A stretch of DNA of 64,000 bases from contig NZ_CP048815.1 of assembly GCF_010977555.1 (NCBI RefSeq), positions 2,162,501 through 2,226,500 of the forward strand, in the 5' to 3' direction. The stretch comes from Caulobacter rhizosphaerae. GTDB taxonomy: Bacteria > Pseudomonadota > Alphaproteobacteria > Caulobacterales > Caulobacteraceae. Below, piece after piece: positions 24,360-32,900 of the stretch. A program made the position numbers and the translations under genes. The notes beneath the pieces are model-generated. The model did no database searches, was not told the origin of the DNA, and saw only the letters and a list, made by a program, of their open reading frames with translations. Position 1 is the first letter of the stretch; every line of letters starts with the position of its first letter.

Positions 24360-25223
24360 ATGAAGACGGCGTTTATCGGCCTGGGCGTGATGGGCTTTCC
24401 GATGGCCGGCCACCTGCAGGCCGCCGGCCACGCGGTGACCGTGTTCAACCGCAGTCCCGACAAGGCCGCGCGCTGGGTCGAGCGGCATGGCGGCGCCAGC
24501 CGCCCGACCATCGCCGAGGCGGTGACGGGCGCGCAGCTGGTGTGCCTGTGCGTCGGCAATGACGACGACGTGCGCGACGTCGTGGCGCAGGCGCTGCCGG
24601 CCATGGGGGAGGGCGGGGTGATCGTCGACCACACCACGACCTCGGCGACCGTGGCCCGCGAGATGGACGCCGCGGCCCGCGCCGTCGGCCGCTGGTTCGT
24701 CGACGCCCCGGTGTCGGGCGGCCAGGCGGGGGCCGAGAACGGCCAGTTGACGATCATGGCTGGCGGCGACCCGGCCGCCTACGCGCGGGTCGAGCCGGTG
24801 CTGGCGGCCTACGCCAAGGCCATCCGCCTGCTGGGGCCGTCGGGCGCGGGTCAGCTGACCAAGATGTGCAACCAGATCGCCATCGCCGGCGTCGTCCAGG
24901 GCGTGGCCGAGGCGTTGCACTTCGCCAAGCGGGCCGGCCTGCCGACCGACGACGTGCTGGCGGCGATCTCCAAGGGCGCGGCCCAGTCGTGGCAGATGGA
25001 GAACCGCTGGAAGACCATGTCGGAAGGCAAGTTCGACTTCGGCTTCGCGGTGGACTGGATGCGCAAGGACCTGGGCATCGCCCTGGCCGAGGCCGCCGTC
25101 AACGGCGCCAACCTGCAGGCCACGGCGCTGATCGACGGCTTCTACGGCGAGGTTCAGGGGATGGGCGGTCATCGATGGGACACCTCGAGCCTGGTGGCGC
25201 GGTTGGAGACGCCGAAATCCTGA
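24360..25223 (+). CDS. NAD(P)-dependent beta-hydroxyacid dehydrogenase (3-hydroxyisobutyrate dehydrogenase family)
   Basis: The 287-residue enzyme has the Rossmann start KTAFIGLGVMGFPMAGHL, the substrate motif FVDAPVSGGQAGAENGQLTIM near residue 119, and the catalytic Lys in GAGQLTKMCNQ near residue 170. The C-terminal helical domain contains DFGFAVDWMRKDLGIAL. Family members oxidise 3-hydroxyisobutyrate (valine breakdown) or reduce tartronate semialdehyde. Valine-pathway genes follow 7 kb downstream (31446, 33958), which favours the first, but the same-operon link is missing. Its TGA overlaps the ATG of the DUF2809 gene by one base. Confidence 0.88.
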   Translation: MKTAFIGLGVMGFPMAGHLQAAGHAVTVFNRSPDKAARWVERHGGASRPTIAEAVTGAQLVCLCVGNDDDVRDVVAQALPAMGEGGVIVDHTTTSATVAREMDAAARAVGRWFVDAPVSGGQAGAENGQLTIMAGGDPAAYARVEPVLAAYAKAIRLLGPSGAGQLTKMCNQIAIAGVVQGVAEALHFAKRAGLPTDDVLAAISKGAAQSWQMENRWKTMSEGKFDFGFAVDWMRKDLGIALAEAAVNGANLQATALIDGFYGEVQGMGGHRWDTSSLVARLETPKS

Positions 25224-25588
25224 TGCCCCGTCTCCGCTGGGGCTACGGTCTCGCGGCGCTGGCCGTATTCGCCATCGAGGTGTTGATCGCGCTGTTCGTG
25301 CGCGACGCGGTGGTGCGTCCCTATGTCGGCGACGTGCTGGCGGTGGTCCTGGTCTATCTGGGCCTGCGCGCCGTGACGCCGCTGAAGGTCATGCCGGCCG
25401 TGATGCTGGCCCTGGCGATCGCGGTGATGGTGGAGTTGGGGCAGCTGTTCCATCTACTGGACGTGGTCGGCCTGGCTCATGACCGGCTGGCGCGCGTCGT
25501 GCTGGGCGGTGTCTTCGACATCAAGGACCTGGCTTGCTACGGGGTGGGAGCGGCCTGCTTGCTGGTGGGGGAGCGGCGATGGACATGA
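25223..25588 (+). CDS. DUF2809 family integral membrane protein
   Basis: The 121-residue protein has four predicted hydrophobic segments (LAALAVFAIEVLIALFV; VGDVLAVVLVYLGLRAV; VMLALAIAVMVELGQLF; DIKDLACYGVGAACLLVGE). The conserved pattern of Arg/Asp in the first loop, VELGQ, and a terminal DIKDLACYGVG matches DUF2809. Function is unknown. The TGATG overlap with the dehydrogenase gene indicates co-translation. The gene is followed by a long gene-free stretch. Confidence 0.85.
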   Translation: MPRLRWGYGLAALAVFAIEVLIALFVRDAVVRPYVGDVLAVVLVYLGLRAVTPLKVMPAVMLALAIAVMVELGQLFHLLDVVGLAHDRLARVVLGGVFDIKDLACYGVGAACLLVGERRWT

Positions 25589-26325
25589 TCTCTCGTCCTC
25601 ACGCGGATCGCCGCTGAAGGTAGGGAAAGGGACGCGGAGCGCCGGACGACGTCCGGAGTTCTTTGAGTTTGTTACCGTTTCGACGAAGCCCGATCGCTCC
25701 GCGCGGCCGTTATCCGGAAGCCTGCGGCGCTGAGCCCTGTTGGGGCCTCGCCGCCTTGAAGCCTCCGGCGGGCGGGCCAGGTCAACGAACCCCGGTCCCG
25801 GACCGCGAGCGCGTCACCGCCCGCCTGTTGCTCCGCCGGCCCTCGCGCCACGTCGTTTTTGTGTTCCAGGCCCGACCGGCTCCAGAGACGCGAGGTTTGG
25901 TCCAAAAGGACCGCCGACAGAGCTTCCCGCTCGATCGCCCCCCGCCGCCGCATCGGTCGCTGGCCATGCGCCCTTTCCCCGCGACGAGGTGGGTACAGGA
26001 TACGGGCGATCTGGAAGGGGGGGATAAGTTAGGTCGAGAAAGCTCAGAGTATTGAAATCCCGAAGCTTTGTTGCCTGAACGCCGAGCGTAAGTCGGGGAC
26101 GTGCACTCATGGCGGGGCGTCGCGGATCAATCTACGGCCTCAGGGTGAGTGCATGTCCCCAACGCCATCCACGCCGCCATGGGACTTCAGCTCCGGACTC
26201 AGCGGATCCGTTGGGGACACGCACTCACAGCCAGCGCCCGCGAACCGGCCCACGCACCGCCGTGAGTGCGCGTCCCCGGCTGTCGCCGACGATCAGGCCA
26301 GGATCGGGGCCGTCAGGTCGGGGCC
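25589..26325. other. 737-bp gene-free region, partly repetitive
   Basis: No frame here has a start with a ribosome binding site, a recognisable domain, or codon bias like the neighbours. The open frames (for example 25663-26055 plus, 25814-26110 minus) are short and of low-complexity Arg/Pro/Gly composition. The first 500 bp contain several short hairpins (CGGAC-GAC-GTCCG near 25650) and no known RNA signature that I could find: RNase P, tmRNA, SRP RNA and common riboswitch cores were looked for by eye. The last 180 bp hold an alternating 16-nt repeat (see 26095-26277). Confidence 0.5.
26095..26277. repeat. Four alternating inverted copies of a 16-nt motif
   Basis: The motif GTGAGTGC(A/G)(C/T)GTCCCC occurs on the plus strand at 26145-26160 and 26262-26277. 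It occurs as its reverse complement at 26095-26110 (one mismatch) and 26213-26228. Orientation strictly alternates, so copies 1-2 and 3-4 can each form a hairpin, as can 2-3. A GACTC (GANTC, the CcrM methylation site) sits at 26196-26200 between copies 2 and 3. There is no transposase gene and no cas gene nearby. Confidence 0.75.
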
Positions 26326-26583
26326 CTAGCGCCCCTCGACCCACAGGCTCAGTGGCTGCTTTTCCTCGTGGCGCACCAGGATCATGTAGCCGACCGCGAA
26401 CACCACGATCCCGGCGATCAGGCCGCCCCAGAAGCCGGCCGAGGTCGCGAACCACAGGGTCAGGGTCGGGATGACGGTGGCCAGGCCCAGCATGCACCAT
26501 CGCAGCAGGACGCTGAAGCCATGATAGGTCTGCTCATGGGCCAGCAGTTCGGGTTTTCCGGTGTCGTTGAAATCGGCGTCCAT
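26326..26583 (-). CDS. aa3-type cytochrome c oxidase subunit IV (bacterial COX4_pro_2 type)
   Basis: The 85-residue protein has a short polar N-terminus ending in the family signature HEQTYHGFSVLLRWCMLG. Two transmembrane helices follow (MLGLATVIPTLTLWFATSAG; FWGGLIAGIVVFAVGYMIL) and then a charged tail. This small subunit is found with aa3-type oxidases in alphaproteobacteria and is often encoded away from the main operon, as here. ctaA (heme A synthase) is in the same window at 54203. The ATG at 26583 is preceded by a GGAGGTGAC ribosome binding site. Confidence 0.85.
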   Translation of the reverse strand: MDADFNDTGKPELLAHEQTYHGFSVLLRWCMLGLATVIPTLTLWFATSAGFWGGLIAGIVVFAVGYMILVRHEEKQPLSLWVEGR

Positions 26584-26754
26584 GCGTCACCTCCGCTTGT
26601 CGTTGAGGTTCAGACCGGGCCGTTTGTACGCGGCCTTCGGCCGAACACTGGGAACACCCTAAGCCCATTCCCGGTTTCGCGCGAGGCCTCGACCTTGACG
26701 GGCGCAGCGGGACCTAAGCCTATGTCGGCGCGAGGGGCGGGGCGGATCATCATC

Positions 26755-27150
26755 ATGGCGGCGAGCGGCAATCTGACGGGCATCTGGCAGGGGCTCTATC
26801 ACTATCCCAGGGCCCGGGCGCCGGTCGGCTTCACGGCCACCCTGATCGAGAGCGGCGCCTGGCTCAGCGGCTCGATCCACGAAACCGTCCAGGACGAATG
26901 GGGCGACTGGTGCGAGGCTTTCTCCACCCTGCTGGGCAAGCGCGCCGGCCAGGCTGTGACCTTCGCCAAAACCTATGACGGCGGCAATGGCTGGACCCAC
27001 TCGGTCGGCTATGAGGGCGCGCTGAGCGACGACGCCACCGAGATCGAGGGCCGATGGTCGCTTCCCGGAAACGGGTCGGGCAAGTTCCTGATGATCCGGC
27101 CGGAAGGACGGCGGGCGACGATCCTGCGCGAGGCGTTCGAGCGGATCTAG
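26755..27150 (+). CDS. Hypothetical protein, 131 aa, beta-rich
   Basis: The product MAASGNLTGIWQGLYHYPRA continues with repeated beta-prone stretches: VGFTATLIESGAWLSGSIHE, QAVTFAKTYDGGNGWTHSVGY and TEIEGRWSLPGNGSGKFLMI. This resembles a small antiparallel barrel. There is no signal peptide. An upstream in-frame ATG at 26722 is possible but has no better ribosome binding site. I recognise no named family. The tail overlaps the convergent NUDIX gene by four bases. Confidence 0.7.
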   Translation: MAASGNLTGIWQGLYHYPRARAPVGFTATLIESGAWLSGSIHETVQDEWGDWCEAFSTLLGKRAGQAVTFAKTYDGGNGWTHSVGYEGALSDDATEIEGRWSLPGNGSGKFLMIRPEGRRATILREAFERI

Positions 27151-27536
27151 GCGGCCAGCGCCGCCAGCACCGTCCGCATCAGTGGGGCCAGCACGATGTC
27201 GCCCGGCGTGGCGGGGTCGATCCAGGCCAGTTCCTCGATCTCGGCCTGGGCCGCGATCCGCCCCTCGACGGTGGCCAGATAGGTCGCCGCCCGCACGGTG
27301 AAGCCGGGTTCGTTGGCCGCCGGGGCCTCGAAGGCGCCCAGCAGGGTCGCGCTGATCAGCCGGCAGCCGATCTCCTCGTCCAGTTCGCGCGCCAAGGCGG
27401 TCAGGTCGTCCTCGCCGGGTTCACGCTTGCCGCCCGGCTTCATGAAGATCGCCGTGCCACGCTTGCGCACCACCAGCATGCGGCCGGCCGCGTCGCGGAT
27501 CACGGCGGTGACGATGTCGATGCTGGGCCCGGTCAT
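27147..27536 (-). CDS. NUDIX hydrolase
   Basis: The 129-residue enzyme shows a complete Nudix box: GGKREPGEDDLTALARELDE and then EIG, near residues 35-57, with the REL/EE metal-binding glutamates in place. The N-terminal strand IDIVTAVIRDAAGRMLVVRKRG and the later EIEELAWIDPA are typical. NUDIX enzymes hydrolyse nucleoside diphosphates linked to other groups. The KxGTAIFMKPGGK context resembles MutT/DUF4743-like small housekeeping members, but the substrate cannot be named. Confidence 0.92.
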   Translation of the reverse strand: MTGPSIDIVTAVIRDAAGRMLVVRKRGTAIFMKPGGKREPGEDDLTALARELDEEIGCRLISATLLGAFEAPAANEPGFTVRAATYLATVEGRIAAQAEIEELAWIDPATPGDIVLAPLMRTVLAALAA

Positions 27537-27611
27537 GCGTCCAGCTTAGCGGCGCGCGAGATTCGCGTCGCCAGGCGCCGGACGGCTAGGCGTTTAACGT
27601 TGAGGCGGCGC

Positions 27612-27698
27612 CCTCGTCCTTCGACAGGCTCAGGATGAGGGCTACTTGTAGGGGCGGTTCAGTAGAGTTCCTCATCCTGAGCCTGTCGAAGGACGAGG
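27612..27698. repeat. Intergenic inverted repeat with 29-bp perfect arms
   Basis: The left arm (27612-27640, beginning CCTCGTCCTTCGACAGGC) is the exact reverse complement of the right arm (27670-27698), with a 29-nt loop. It is related in its CCTTCGA and CAGGATGAGG blocks to the four elements at 42105, 45190, 53472 and 55241, but carries an extra ACAGGCT. On the minus strand it begins 34 nt after the stop of the downstream serine hydrolase. Confidence 0.85.
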
Positions 27699-27732
27699 AA
27701 TTCGGCCCAAGACCGTCAACTGTCCGCAGCCG

Positions 27733-28827
27733 CTAACGCTCGACCGCCGCCAGGATGTGGTCCGTCAGCAGCTTTTCGGAAATGGCGTGCGGCTGGCGGA
27801 CGCCGAAATTGGTGGTGGTGATCACCGCCACCAGGGCCAGGTCGGGCACGATCACGACCTTGTTGCCGCCCGTGCCGCTCATCACCCAGGCCTTGTGGCC
27901 GCCGAAGGTCTGCAGCCAGATCAGATAGCCGTAGTCGGCGTCAGACCGGGCCTGGGCGTGCGGCGCCGTGGCGGCGGTGACATAGGCCGCGGAGAGCACC
28001 TGCCGGCCGTTCCAGCGACCCTGGTCCAGGTAGAGCTGACCCAGTTTCAGCAGGTCGCGGCTGCGCAGGCCCAGCCCGCCGCCGCCTTGGGCCAAGCCCA
28101 GGGGCGAGACCTGCCATTCGGGCTTGTCGATCCCCAAGGGCCCGAACAGGATCTCGTCGGCGAAGACGGGCAGGGGCTTGCCGACCGCGCCCTGGATCAC
28201 CGCCCCCAGGGTGGTGACGCCGGCGGTGCAGTAGCTGAAGGCCCGGCCGTAGGGCGACGCCTCCGGCCTGGGCGACCAGGCCGGGAAGCCGCGCACCGGC
28301 AGGTCGAGATAGAAGCCCACCCAGTCCTCGATCAGGTACATCCGCTCCTCGTTGCCGCGCGAATATTGGTTGTCGTCGTCGCATTCGGCGATCGAGCTCA
28401 TGGTCAGCAGGTCTTCCACCGTGACCTTGTCCTTGCGCGGATCGGGATTGGCGGCCGGCGGGTGGTCCTTGAGATAGGCCTTGATGGGGGCCGAGACGCC
28501 GGGCAGGGCGTGGCGGTCGAAGGCGGCGCCGGCCAGCATGGCCGTCACGGTCTTGGTCACCGAGCGGGTGTTGCGCCGCGCCTCGGCCCCGCCGTCGGGC
28601 TTGCCGTCGTCGTAATAGGCCTCGAAGGCCAGCTTGCCGTGGCGGGCGATCAGCACGCTGGTGATCTGCTGGAACTGGCCGGCCTTGATGGCGGTCGACA
28701 TGGCGTCGAGCCGAGCGGTCGACAAGCCTTCGGCGGCCGGCGCGGCCGTGAGCCAATCCGACGGCGCGGCTTGAACGGCCAGCGGGGCGGCCAGGAGCAG
28801 GGCGGCGGCGAGCAGCAGCGATTTCAC
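27733..28827 (-). CDS. Exported serine hydrolase of the beta-lactamase family
   Basis: A GTG at 28827 preceded by GGAG gives a 364-residue product starting with the signal peptide [20 protein letters not shown], cleaved near AA-PSDW. The longer frame to 28917 has a charged, non-signal start and was rejected. Motifs are SVTK ([14 protein letters not shown] near residue 96), the Tyr motif YCT ([12 protein letters not shown]), and GTGG near the end ([17 protein letters not shown]) in place of KTG. It is probably a periplasmic D-aminopeptidase or esterase. It follows the AraC regulator gene by 32 bp on the same strand and may be regulated by it. Confidence 0.88.
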   Translation of the reverse strand: MKSLLLAAALLLAAPLAVQAAPSDWLTAAPAAEGLSTARLDAMSTAIKAGQFQQITSVLIARHGKLAFEAYYDDGKPDGGAEARRNTRSVTKTVTAMLAGAAFDRHALPGVSAPIKAYLKDHPPAANPDPRKDKVTVEDLLTMSSIAECDDDNQYSRGNEERMYLIEDWVGFYLDLPVRGFPAWSPRPEASPYGRAFSYCTAGVTTLGAVIQGAVGKPLPVFADEILFGPLGIDKPEWQVSPLGLAQGGGGLGLRSRDLLKLGQLYLDQGRWNGRQVLSAAYVTAATAPHAQARSDADYGYLIWLQTFGGHKAWVMSGTGGNKVVIVPDLALVAVITTTNFGVRQPHAISEKLLTDHILAAVER

Positions 28828-28859
28828 GGGACTCTCCGGACGGACGTGACCCTCTTCGT

Positions 28860-29723
28860 CTAGCCGGCGGCCCGGACCGCGTCTTGGACGGGTGAAACAT
28901 CCAGCGGCCGTCCGCACAGCCGTGCGAACTCGCCCGGCGTGACGCCATAGGCCTGGCGGAACTGGCGGTTCAGATGGCTCTGGTCACAGAAGCCGGACGC
29001 CAAGGCGATCTGGCCGATCGAGACGCGGCCGCGCATCAGCAGGTCGGCGGCGCGCTCCAGTCGGCGAGTGCGCAGGCGCTCGCCCGGCGCCGCGCCCAGC
29101 CATCGGCGATAGCCGCGGGCCAAGTGGACCGGGTGGACGCCAGCCGCGCGGGCCACGTCGGCGATCGCGATCGGCTGGTCGAAGCTGTCGGCCAGGAAGG
29201 TCTCGGCCGTGGCCAGCCACGGCGGCGGACGGTCGCCATCGCTGACCGACGTCATCGCCTGGCCGGCCAGTTCCAGGCCCAGGCTCTCCAGGGTCACTGG
29301 GTCGGCGTCGCGGCTGAGCAGGGTCCGGGTCAGGCGCAGGGCGGCGCGGCGGGCGGCCGGACCCGTCAGGCGCAGGGCGTCGGCGGCCACGCGCCTGGAG
29401 ACCTCCGAAAGCTCGCGCCAGACGGCGGGCTCGAAGCTGACCGCCAGGAAGTAGCCGCCGGCGGCGACGAAGCGGTCGCGGTGGATCACGCCGGGCGGGT
29501 TGTAGACCAGGACCGGCCCCTCGGTCTCCGGCCCCCAGGCGGTGGTCAGGTAGCGGCCGTGGGTGGCCAGGACGAAATGGGCGTCGTCGTGGCTGTGCTC
29601 GTGGACGTCCTCGGCGCTGGTGGTGGCCGACAGGTGGGCCAGGCGGACCTGAGGCAGGCGGCGCTCGACCGTTGGCGCGCCGTAGAACCGTCCCTGGCTG
29701 AAGGCGGTCCTCGGCGCGGCCAT
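28860..29723 (-). CDS. AraC-family transcriptional regulator
   Basis: The 287-residue regulator has an N-terminal cupin-like sensing half ([33 protein letters not shown]). The C-terminal double HTH occupies roughly residues 180-280, with [20 protein letters not shown] then [14 protein letters not shown] for HTH1 and [20 protein letters not shown] then [16 protein letters not shown] for HTH2. It starts one base after the hemB stop and is followed by the serine hydrolase gene, so hemB-araC-hydrolase may share transcripts. The ligand is unknown. Confidence 0.92.
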   Translation of the reverse strand: MAAPRTAFSQGRFYGAPTVERRLPQVRLAHLSATTSAEDVHEHSHDDAHFVLATHGRYLTTAWGPETEGPVLVYNPPGVIHRDRFVAAGGYFLAVSFEPAVWRELSEVSRRVAADALRLTGPAARRAALRLTRTLLSRDADPVTLESLGLELAGQAMTSVSDGDRPPPWLATAETFLADSFDQPIAIADVARAAGVHPVHLARGYRRWLGAAPGERLRTRRLERAADLLMRGRVSIGQIALASGFCDQSHLNRQFRQAYGVTPGEFARLCGRPLDVSPVQDAVRAAG

Positions 29724-29724
29724 G

Positions 29725-30726
29725 TCAGCCCAGCTTTTCCGCCGCCCAGGGCGCGAAATAGCTGATGATCCCTGCCGCGCCGGCCCGCTTGAAGGCGGTC
29801 AGGCTTTCGAGGATGGCGCGATCGTGGTCGATCCAGCCGTTCTGGGCCGCAGCCTTGATCATCGCGTACTCGCCCGAGACCTGGAAGGCGTAGGTGGGCA
29901 TGCGGAATTCGTCGACCAGGCGGCGCAGGATGTCCAGATAGGGCATGCCGGGCTTGACCATGATCATGTCGGCGCCCTCGGCGATGTCCAGGGCGACCTC
30001 GCGGATGGCTTCCTCGCTGTTGGCGGGGTCCATCTGGTAGGTCTTCTTGTCGCCCTGGCCCGCCGACAGTTTCGCCGAGCCTATGGCGTCGCGATAGGGG
30101 CCGTAGAACGCCGAGGCGTACTTGGCGGCGTAGGACATGATCATGGTGTCCTGGAAGTTGGCGCCTTCCAGGGCCGCGCGCAGCTTGCCGATCCGGCCGT
30201 CCATCATGTCGGATGGGGCCAGGATGTCGGCGCCGGCCTGCGCCTGCATCAGCCCCTGTTCGATCAGCCGCTCGATGGTCGGGTCGTTGAGGATCTTGCC
30301 GCCCTCGACCACGCCGTCGTGGCCGTGGTCGGTGAAGGGGTCGAGCGCCACGTCGCACATGATGCCGACCTCGGGGGCGGCGTCCTTCATGGCCTTGACG
30401 GCGCGGGGGATCACCCCGTCCGGATCGGCGGCGATCGAGCCGGCCGCGTCCTTCCGGGCGCCGTCGATGTGCGGGAAGACGGCGATGGCCGGGATGCCCA
30501 GGTCGCGGGCCCGCACGGCGGCCTTGGCGGCGTCCTTGACGCTGAGGCGCTCGACGCCGGGCATCGAGGCCACCGGGATCGTCCCTTCGCCCTCGTGCAC
30601 CACCATCGACCAGATCAGGTCGGACGGCTCCAGCGTGGTCTCGCGGACCAGGCGGCGGGTCCAGTCGGCCTGGCGCAGGCGGCGCAGGCGGGTGGCGGGG
30701 TAGGGGGCGAGGGGCGGCGTGGTCAT
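29725..30726 (-). CDS. hemB: Delta-aminolevulinic acid dehydratase (porphobilinogen synthase)
   Basis: HemB condenses two 5-aminolevulinate molecules into porphobilinogen, the second common step of heme synthesis. The 333-residue protein has the two active-site lysines in SYAAKYASAFYGP and MVKPGMPYLDIL. The metal region reads CDVALDPFTDHGHDG. The three cysteines of the zinc-type site are replaced by Ala/Asp/Asp, so this is the zinc-independent Mg/K-type enzyme found in many alphaproteobacteria and Pseudomonas. hemA lies 6 kb downstream on the other strand. Confidence 0.97.
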   Translation of the reverse strand: MTTPPLAPYPATRLRRLRQADWTRRLVRETTLEPSDLIWSMVVHEGEGTIPVASMPGVERLSVKDAAKAAVRARDLGIPAIAVFPHIDGARKDAAGSIAADPDGVIPRAVKAMKDAAPEVGIMCDVALDPFTDHGHDGVVEGGKILNDPTIERLIEQGLMQAQAGADILAPSDMMDGRIGKLRAALEGANFQDTMIMSYAAKYASAFYGPYRDAIGSAKLSAGQGDKKTYQMDPANSEEAIREVALDIAEGADMIMVKPGMPYLDILRRLVDEFRMPTYAFQVSGEYAMIKAAAQNGWIDHDRAILESLTAFKRAGAAGIISYFAPWAAEKLG

Positions 30727-30790
30727 GGCCTAGGGTTTCGCGCGGCGGGCGGCGCGAGGCAAGGCGGTTGGTTGCTTAAGGGCGCTCGAA

Positions 30791-31237
30791 CTACGGGGCG
30801 TAGTTGACGTTTTCGGCGCGCGCCTGCTGAACGCCGTCAATGCGGCGCCAGACCTGGGACTTGCAGATCAGTCCGCCCAGGACGCAACCCTTGGCCTTCA
30901 TGGTGCGGCCGTCGATGAACTCGGCGGTGCCGACCAGGGTGACCTTCAGGGTCGGCACGAAGACCTTGCCGCGCATGTTGCCGTTGCGGGTGGGCTCGAA
31001 GTCGCGCAGCAACTGCTGGCCGACCAGGGTGGTCAGGCCGCTCTTGCGCGCGTCGGCCTCGGCCTTGGGGCTGGCATAGACCACGGTGCCGCAGGTGCTG
31101 GTCCCGCAGCTCTTGATCGCGACCCGGACATTGTCCTTGGGGCCGGTCCACACGCCGAGATCGGCGGCCTGGGCCGGTGCGGACACGAGGGTGACCAGCG
31201 CCGCGAGGGCGGCGAAAACGGCAGTGAACTTACGCAT
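30791..31237 (-). CDS. DUF2147 family secreted protein
   Basis: The 148-residue protein has an N-terminal signal peptide (MRKFTAVFAALAALVTLVSA, cleavage after PAQA). DUF2147 features follow: LGVWTGPKDNVRVAIKSCGT, CGTVVYASPKAEADARK, VGQQLLRDFEPTRNGNMRGK and CVLGGLICKSQVWRRI. Four cysteines may form two disulfides. The function of the family is unknown; it is periplasmic. The gene is transcribed toward hemB with 64 bp between them. Confidence 0.9.
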   Translation of the reverse strand: MRKFTAVFAALAALVTLVSAPAQAADLGVWTGPKDNVRVAIKSCGTSTCGTVVYASPKAEADARKSGLTTLVGQQLLRDFEPTRNGNMRGKVFVPTLKVTLVGTAEFIDGRTMKAKGCVLGGLICKSQVWRRIDGVQQARAENVNYAP

Positions 31238-31445
31238 GACAGAAAGACTACGCCTCCGATGGCCGCGATTTGATACTGGAGGACGGGCGGATCAAGGGCG
31301 GTGCGACACTTCGTTCCGGCTTTTTGCGCACTGCGGCATTCAAAGTCAGCAAGTGAGATATGATTGACACAGTCGCGGCGGCGCGGCACGTCAGCGACCA
31401 AGAAGGATAGGGGTTCAGTCTGCCCCGCTTGGGAGGATATCGCGC

Positions 31446-32585
31446 ATGGATTTCGCGCTCAACGACGATCAACGCGCTATCCAGGACATGGCGTCGGGCT
31501 TCGCGGCGGAACGCCTTGCCCCGCATTCCGCCGAATGGGACGAGAAGAAGCACTTTCCGGTCGACGTGCTGCGCGAGGCGGCGGGCCTGGGTTTCGCCGG
31601 GATCTATGTCCAGGACGACGTCGGCGGCAGCGGGCTGTCGCGCCTCGACGCCTCGATCATCTTCGAGGCCCTGAGCTACGGCGACGTGCCGACGGCGGCC
31701 TATCTGACGATCCACAACATGGCCTCGTGGATGATCGACCGGTTCGGCTCCGACGACCTGCGCCGGCGCTACCTGCCGCGCCTGACGACCATGGAACTGA
31801 TCGCCAGCTACTGCCTGACCGAGCCGGGCTCCGGCTCGGACGCCGCCAACATGCGCACCACCGCCCGGCTGGACGGCGACCACTATGTGCTGAACGGCGG
31901 CAAGGCCTTCATCTCGGGCGGCGGGGTGTCGGACGTCTATGTGGTCATGGCCCGGACGGGCGGCGACGGGGCCAAGGGCGTCTCGGCCTTCGTGGTCGAG
32001 AAGGGGACGCCGGGCCTCAGCTTCGGCGCCAACGAGCGCAAGATGGGCTGGAACGCCCAGCCGACCGCGGCGGTGAACTTCGACGACTGCCGCGTGCCGG
32101 TCGACAACCGCATCGGCCAGGAAGGCGAGGGCTTCCGCTTCGCCATGATGGGGCTGGACGGCGGGCGGCTGAACATCGCCTCGTGCTCGCTGGGCGGCGC
32201 CCAGTTCGCGCTCGACATCGCCAAGGCCTATCTCGAGACCCGCAACCAGTTCGGCAAGGCCCTGAAGGACTTCCAGGCCCTGCAGTTCAAGCTGGCCGAC
32301 ATGGCCACCGAGCTGGAGGCCGCCCGTCTGATGGTGCGCCGCGCCGCCCACGCCCTGGACAACCGCGACCCGCAGGCCACCAAGCTGTGCGCCATGGCCA
32401 AGCGCTTCGCCACCGACGCCGGCTTCCAGGTGGCCAACGACGCCCTACAGCTGCATGGCGGCTACGGCTACCTGCAGGACTACCCGCTGGAGCGCATCGT
32501 CCGCGACCTGCGGGTGCACCAGATCCTGGAAGGGACCAACGAGATCATGCGGGTGATCATAGCGCGCGAGATGTTCCGGCAGTGA
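31446..32585 (+). CDS. Acyl-CoA dehydrogenase, isobutyryl-CoA dehydrogenase-like
   Basis: The 379-residue flavoenzyme matches the short-chain acyl-CoA dehydrogenase fold. FAD/substrate motifs are [20 protein letters not shown] near residue 121 and [19 protein letters not shown]. The C-terminal helical domain has [40 protein letters not shown] and the catalytic-base region [15 protein letters not shown]. Isobutyryl-CoA dehydrogenase is the best guess because a 3-hydroxyisobutyryl-CoA hydrolase gene lies 1.4 kb downstream on the same strand, giving two steps of valine catabolism. Confidence 0.9.
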   Translation: MDFALNDDQRAIQDMASGFAAERLAPHSAEWDEKKHFPVDVLREAAGLGFAGIYVQDDVGGSGLSRLDASIIFEALSYGDVPTAAYLTIHNMASWMIDRFGSDDLRRRYLPRLTTMELIASYCLTEPGSGSDAANMRTTARLDGDHYVLNGGKAFISGGGVSDVYVVMARTGGDGAKGVSAFVVEKGTPGLSFGANERKMGWNAQPTAAVNFDDCRVPVDNRIGQEGEGFRFAMMGLDGGRLNIASCSLGGAQFALDIAKAYLETRNQFGKALKDFQALQFKLADMATELEAARLMVRRAAHALDNRDPQATKLCAMAKRFATDAGFQVANDALQLHGGYGYLQDYPLERIVRDLRVHQILEGTNEIMRVIIAREMFRQ

Positions 32586-32593
32586 TGTGCTAA

Positions 32594-32613
32594 TCTGACC
32601 ACAACTGGTCAGA
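32594..32613. promoter_or_regulatory. Palindromic operator candidate of vapBC
   Basis: TCTGACC (32594-32600) and GGTCAGA (32607-32613) are perfectly inverted around a 6-nt spacer. The site is 14 nt upstream of the antitoxin ATG, with the GGGAG ribosome binding site in between. VapB proteins autorepress through such palindromes. Confidence 0.6.
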
Positions 32614-32627
32614 ATTGGGAGCCTCCC

Positions 32628-32900
32628 ATGCGTGAAGTCGGCGTGCTCGAAGCCAAGACCCACCTGTCGGCCCTGCTCGACGCCGTCGAGAAGGACGGCG
32701 AGACGGTGACCATCACGCGCCACGGTCGCGCAGTGGCCACGTTGGCACCTGCGCTCCAGGCCGAGCACGGCCTTGCGCGGAAGACGCCGGCAAAGGAGCT
32801 CGTCGCTCGATTCAAGGTGCTTCGCGACTCGATCGCCGCCGCCAATCCCGAGGTCGGAAAGCTGACCTGGGAAGATCTGAAGCAGATGGCTCGCGAGTGA
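32628..32900 (+). CDS. vapB: Type II antitoxin, Phd/YefM fold (VapB-type)
   Basis: The 90-residue antitoxin begins MREVGVLEAKTHLSALLDAV and continues EKDGETVTITRHGRAVATLAP, the standard Phd/YefM DNA-binding domain. A C-terminal helix (VGKLTWEDLKQMARE) would block the PIN toxin active site. The start is ATG 32628 with a clear GGGAG. The stop overlaps the GTG of the toxin gene (GTGA), giving coupled translation. The palindrome just upstream is the likely autoregulatory site. The name vapB reflects pairing with a PIN toxin, although the fold is Phd-like. Confidence 0.9.
   Translation: MREVGVLEAKTHLSALLDAVEKDGETVTITRHGRAVATLAPALQAEHGLARKTPAKELVARFKVLRDSIAAANPEVGKLTWEDLKQMARE

Noticed and set aside
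25663..26055. 130-aa protein gene in the gene-free region
   Set aside because: No ribosome binding site, Pro/Arg-rich composition, and equally long frames on the opposite strand.
26095..26277. CRISPR array
   Set aside because: Copies alternate in orientation, spacing is irregular (33-52 bp) and there are no cas genes.
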